A DNA stretch of 64,000 nucleotides from Planctomycetota bacterium (GTDB taxonomy: Bacteria; Planctomycetota; B15-G4): positions 186,001-250,000 of the forward strand of contig JACKHP010000002.1 of NCBI GenBank assembly GCA_020638905.1, written 5' to 3'. Positions within the stretch are counted from its first letter, which is position 1. Every line of letters starts with the position of its first letter. Below the pieces are notes generated by a model that was not told the DNA's origin, did not search any database, and saw nothing but the letters and a program-made list of their open reading frames with translations. Positions 61,297 to 64,000 of this stretch are shown here, piece by piece. Made by a program: the position numbers and the translations under genes.

Positions 61297-62229
61297 TCAG
61301 CGAAGCTTCGGGGCAGCGCCGTCCGTGGAACGATAGACGAGGGTCTGGACGTCGTCGGCCGCGGCCTGGCCGCCGCCGATCGTGCCCGACTCGGTCTCGA
61401 GCTGCATGCGCGCCACGTCCTCGTAGGCCACCTGCTGGCCCACGTCGGTGAGCGTGTCGAGCTCGGCCTGCTGGCGCACTCGCACCTCGGCGAGACGCGC
61501 GACCATCTGGTCGAGGCTGGCCACCTGGAAGCCCGAGAGCTGCTCGATGGTCTTCTTGCGCTCGCCCAGCATGTCGATCAGCTTCTCGTTGCGGGCGATG
61601 GCGTCGACCTGGCGGTCGAGCTGCCAGAGCTGCGCCTGGAACTGAGCGCGCTCGGTCTCGAGCTGGTCGAGCAGCTGTCCCATCTGCTCGGACTGCTGCT
61701 GGAGGTACACGAGATCGTGCGCCGCGTCGGCCGCCCGGTTCGCGTAGGCCACCTTGGTCTGCCGGATCTGGTTGGCCCGCGTGGACGCCTGGTCGAGGGT
61801 GTAGGTCCGGTCGTCGAAGCGCACGCTCACGATGCTCCCGATGCCCGGCCGGGCCGAGGCCGTCTGAACCGATGCCGCCGCGGCGTCGGAGAGCAGCGGC
61901 TCGAGCATGCCGAGGTCGCGGTCGGCCAGGGCCACGACGCGGTCGGAGATGTCGCGTTCGCGCTGCAGCTGGCGCATCTGCTCGGTCAGCTCGGCCAGGT
62001 CGCCGCGCACCTGGGTGATGCGCTCGGGATACTGGGCCTCGAGTTCGCGCAGCTGGGCACGCAGGGCCACCGGGTCTTCGATGGACGAGTCGATCGCACT
62101 GAGCACCTTCTCGTGGGCCTGGTGCAGGAGGGCACCCGCGCGCTCGGGTCCCGCGACCAGGACGGCGGTGCCGGCGCAGGCCGTCGTGATGACGCCCACG
62201 CGCAGGAGGGTCTTGATGATTCCGACCAT
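61297..62229 (-). CDS. Membrane-anchored coiled-coil protein, divergent from sigma factor
   Basis: 310 residues from the ATG at 62229. An N-terminal helix (IIKTLLRVGVITTACAGTAVLVAG) anchors it. Residues 55-115 (DPVALRAQLRELEAQYPERITQVRGDLAELTEQMRQ region) and about 170-290 are long charged heptads, separated by a Gly/Ser/Ala-rich break (130-160). The overall shape recalls PspA/IM30-like or YlqD-like coiled coils, but I cannot assign a family. It is divergent from a sigma-70-type factor and probably part of the same module. A strong terminator follows it. Confidence 0.78.
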   Translation of the reverse strand: MVGIIKTLLRVGVITTACAGTAVLVAGPERAGALLHQAHEKVLSAIDSSIEDPVALRAQLRELEAQYPERITQVRGDLAELTEQMRQLQRERDISDRVVALADRDLGMLEPLLSDAAAASVQTASARPGIGSIVSVRFDDRTYTLDQASTRANQIRQTKVAYANRAADAAHDLVYLQQQSEQMGQLLDQLETERAQFQAQLWQLDRQVDAIARNEKLIDMLGERKKTIEQLSGFQVASLDQMVARLAEVRVRQQAELDTLTDVGQQVAYEDVARMQLETESGTIGGGQAAADDVQTLVYRSTDGAAPKLR

Positions 62230-62381
62230 GGGTCTGGTTCCCGTACTGAGAGGAGTGGAACGTCTCTGCGCCGCCCGGGGAGGTGGGCAACGGCGCGGTC
62301 TTTGGGATTCGCCGGGGTCGATTTCGACGCCCGCCCGGTGACGAATCCGGGGCACCCTGTCCGCCGCTCCGGACGATCCCA

Positions 62382-62387
62382 TAAGAT
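62382..62387 (+). promoter_or_regulatory. Possible -10 element of the sigma factor gene
   Basis: TAAGAT, 11 bases before the ATG at 62398, immediately followed by the ribosome site GGGAGGA (62388-62394). If it is used, the leader would be very short and the ribosome site largely untranscribed, so the two readings compete. Confidence 0.3.
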
Positions 62388-62397
62388 GGGAGGACGC

Positions 62398-63150
62398 ATG
62401 CTCAGCAACCTCACCACCGGCTTCATCGGACGTCTCAGGGCCCGCGACCCCGCGGCCTGGTTCGAACTCTGGGAGACGTTCGGACCGATCCTGCGCGCCC
62501 AGCTCCACAAGTGGGGTCGTGGCCGCATCGGCTTCGAGACCGTCCAGGACCTCAGCCAGGAGACGCTGGCCGCACTCTCCGACGCCATCGACCGGCACGA
62601 CCCCAACAAGGGGGCGCGCTTCTCGACCTGGCTGCTGGCCATCGCCAAGCACACGCTGGGCGGCGAGATCGATCGGCGCATGGCGCTCAAGCGCGGCGGC
62701 GGCAAGCGCCCCGTCGAGTTCGACGAGGCCTGGGGAGGCGCCCACAAGGGTGCGTCCCCCGACTCGCGCTTCGAGCAGTCGGTCTTCGACGCCAAGGTCG
62801 AGGCGGCCATCAGGCTCGTCGAGCGCGAGTGCGACCTGATCGAGTTCTCGGTCTATCGCATGCGCGTCTTCGACGGGAAGAGCGGCAAGGAAGTGGCCGA
62901 GATGATCGGCATGAGCGAGCCGACGGTCACACGCCGCCTGCAGAAGGTCCGCGAGCTCCTGCGCCAGCGCATCGGCGAGGTCATGAGCAAGTACTCGTTC
63001 ACCCAGGACGAGTACGACGAGGCCGCCAGAAACGGCATCGACCCCAATCCCAGCAAGGCGGCCGACGCGCTCTTCGACGAGGCGATCGCCGACATCTACC
63101 ACCGCCAGATGGCGTTGCGTCGGGCGGACGAGGCGGCCAAGGTCGACTGA
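62398..63150 (+). CDS. RNA polymerase sigma factor, sigma-70 family
   Basis: 250 residues from the ATG at 62398, with GGGAGGA 3-4 bases upstream. Region 2 is clear (FETVQDLSQETLAALSDAI, ARFSTWLLAIAKHTLGGEI) and region 4 follows (GKEVAEMIGMSEPTVTRRLQ). A C-terminal tail of ~45 residues beyond region 4 (SFTQDEYDEAARNGIDPNPS, then helical) is longer than in minimal ECF factors and may be a regulatory extension. A kinase-like membrane protein starts 46 bases downstream; phosphorylation control is a plausible but unproven link. Confidence 0.92.
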   Translation: MLSNLTTGFIGRLRARDPAAWFELWETFGPILRAQLHKWGRGRIGFETVQDLSQETLAALSDAIDRHDPNKGARFSTWLLAIAKHTLGGEIDRRMALKRGGGKRPVEFDEAWGGAHKGASPDSRFEQSVFDAKVEAAIRLVERECDLIEFSVYRMRVFDGKSGKEVAEMIGMSEPTVTRRLQKVRELLRQRIGEVMSKYSFTQDEYDEAARNGIDPNPSKAADALFDEAIADIYHRQMALRRADEAAKVD

Positions 63151-63196
63151 GCGGGTCCGTTCGGGGCCCACTCCCTTCCGCAGGCGACTCCCGGTC

Positions 63197-64000
63197 ATGA
63201 GTCTCGCACAGCCGCTCGAATTCCTGCTGGTCGTCGTCGCGACGTTCTTCGGCGTCTGGCTGGTGGTCAAGCTCCTCATGGGCGTCGGCTGGGCGCTCTC
63301 CCAGGGCTTCCGCGCCGTGGGCACGATCGTGGGACGCCTCGGGGCGTTCGTCGGCGGCATGCTGCGTGACGCGATGCGCCTGGTCGGCGGCGGCATCACG
63401 GCGGCCTGCTTCGTCCCGGCCATCGTGCTCAACGTGGCCCTCGGACGCTGGTCGCGCGCGAACCACTTCGGACGGGCGCTCGAGCGCGAGGCCGCCGGCG
63501 TGGCGTCCGCCGCGTACCGACTGGCCATCGGGCACGCCGCGCGGCTCTTCGGACTGCACGGCCTCACCGACGGCATCGAACGTCGGCTGCCCGAGGTCAT
63601 CGCCCGGGCGCCGGGCCCCGACGCACCCCGCCCGCGCAGCGACGCCTTCCCCGGCTACCGCGTCGTGGGATCGCTGCCGTCCGGCGGATCGGGCGCGCGG
63701 CTGTTCCTGGCCGAGCCCGACGACGACCGGCGCGCGCTCCTCGCGCGCTCGGGGATGGCCGTCCCGCGGCGCGTGGTGATCAAGTCGTTCTCGCTGGGCG
63801 AGGGCTCGACGATGCCGCAGATCGTGCGTGAGAGCCGCGCCCTCGAGGCCGCGCGTCAGCTCGGCCTGGTGCTCGAGCACGACCTCACCCAGAGCCGCTT
63901 CCACTACGTGATGCCCTACGTGCCGGGAGACGACCTCACGGTCGCCACGCAGCGCCTGCACGACGAGGCGGGGCCCGACGGACTCGGTCCGCGCCAGGTG
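63197..64000 (+). CDS. Membrane-anchored kinase-like protein, 3' end beyond window
   Basis: At least 268 residues, open to the window edge. The start is an ATG at 63197 without a strong ribosome site. Two N-terminal hydrophobic segments (FLLVVVATFFGVWLVVKLLM, about 9-28, and ITAACFVPAIVLNVAL, about 72-87) are followed by an amphipathic stretch and, from about residue 150, a kinase-like N-lobe: 'GYRVVGSLPSGGSGARLFLAEP' as glycine loop, a long insertion, 'RRVVIKSFSL' with the candidate catalytic Lys, and 'YVMPYVPGDDLT' as the hinge. The HRD and DFG motifs would lie outside the window, so activity cannot be judged. The kinase domain is C-terminal to the membrane segments, unlike in the WD40 kinase. 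Confidence 0.8.
   Translation, partial: MSLAQPLEFLLVVVATFFGVWLVVKLLMGVGWALSQGFRAVGTIVGRLGAFVGGMLRDAMRLVGGGITAACFVPAIVLNVALGRWSRANHFGRALEREAAGVASAAYRLAIGHAARLFGLHGLTDGIERRLPEVIARAPGPDAPRPRSDAFPGYRVVGSLPSGGSGARLFLAEPDDDRRALLARSGMAVPRRVVIKSFSLGEGSTMPQIVRESRALEAARQLGLVLEHDLTQSRFHYVMPYVPGDDLTVATQRLHDEAGPDGLGPRQV

Overview
The window is very GC-rich, with codon third positions almost all G or C, and densely coding: 48 genes or gene remnants and only one gene-free stretch over 300 bases. Several traits together suggest a planctomycete, perhaps one of the deep high-GC lineages. These are sigma-70-type regulators beside membrane Ser/Thr kinases (one with a large WD40 region), many large exported proteins built from FG-GAP/VCBS, IPT/TIG and carboxypeptidase-regulatory-like repeats, a b6f-like Rieske/cytochrome b operon with a multiheme cytochrome, and many GTG/TTG starts. 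This placement is inference; no rRNA, tRNA, IS element, phage or CRISPR array is visible.

Layout. 1-2.0 kb: a gene remnant and two exported or membrane proteins. 2.0-4.2 kb (minus): acyl-CoA carboxyltransferase followed by a MntA/HepT toxin-antitoxin pair. 4.4-12.4 kb (plus): two tandem repeat-rich paralogues, an M28 peptidase and a thioredoxin-like protein. 12.5-18.9 kb: a WD40 Ser/Thr kinase convergent with a sigma factor, then a large exported protein divergent from the sigma factor. 19.0-26.0 kb: PLP decarboxylase, a degenerate gluzincin-like protein, an EboE-like TIM barrel, an isoaspartyl methyltransferase with an apparent export signal, a membrane protein and a globin. 26.3-29.7 kb (minus): a matrixin-type protease and its co-operonic partner. 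29.9-32.3 kb (plus): DEAD-box helicase and RsgA. 32.4-34.6 kb (minus): DUF1569, DUF2157 and GDYXXLXY-family genes. 34.8-41.6 kb: an IPT-like exported protein, a frameshifted esterase and a divergent alpha-toroid protein.

41.7-49.9 kb (minus) is the centrepiece. It is one operon encoding a HEAT-repeat membrane protein, a Rieske protein, a b6-like cytochrome b with a putative heme c_i cysteine, a subunit-IV-like cytochrome b C-terminal protein with an altered Qo motif, a 1218-residue octaheme cytochrome c with a coiled-coil stalk, and a CobW-type GTPase. Together they look like a quinol-oxidising respiratory complex whose electron-output subunit is unusually large.

51.5-57.6 kb (plus) is a five-gene operon in which every junction is a 4-base start/stop overlap: ABC ATPase, permease, PDZ lipoprotein-like protein and two VCBS proteins. 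57.6-61.2 kb holds an NRDE protein, a metallo-beta-lactamase/rhodanese fusion, RmlC and a thioesterase. The window ends in a possible envelope-signalling module: a membrane-anchored coiled-coil protein divergent from a sigma-70-type factor, followed by a membrane-anchored kinase-like gene cut by the window edge.

Many genes are preceded, usually 10-60 bases upstream of the start, by a TAnnnT hexamer (TAGAAT, TAGACT, TACGAT and similar) in otherwise GC-rich sequence and without a clear -35 box. I annotate these as putative -10 elements.
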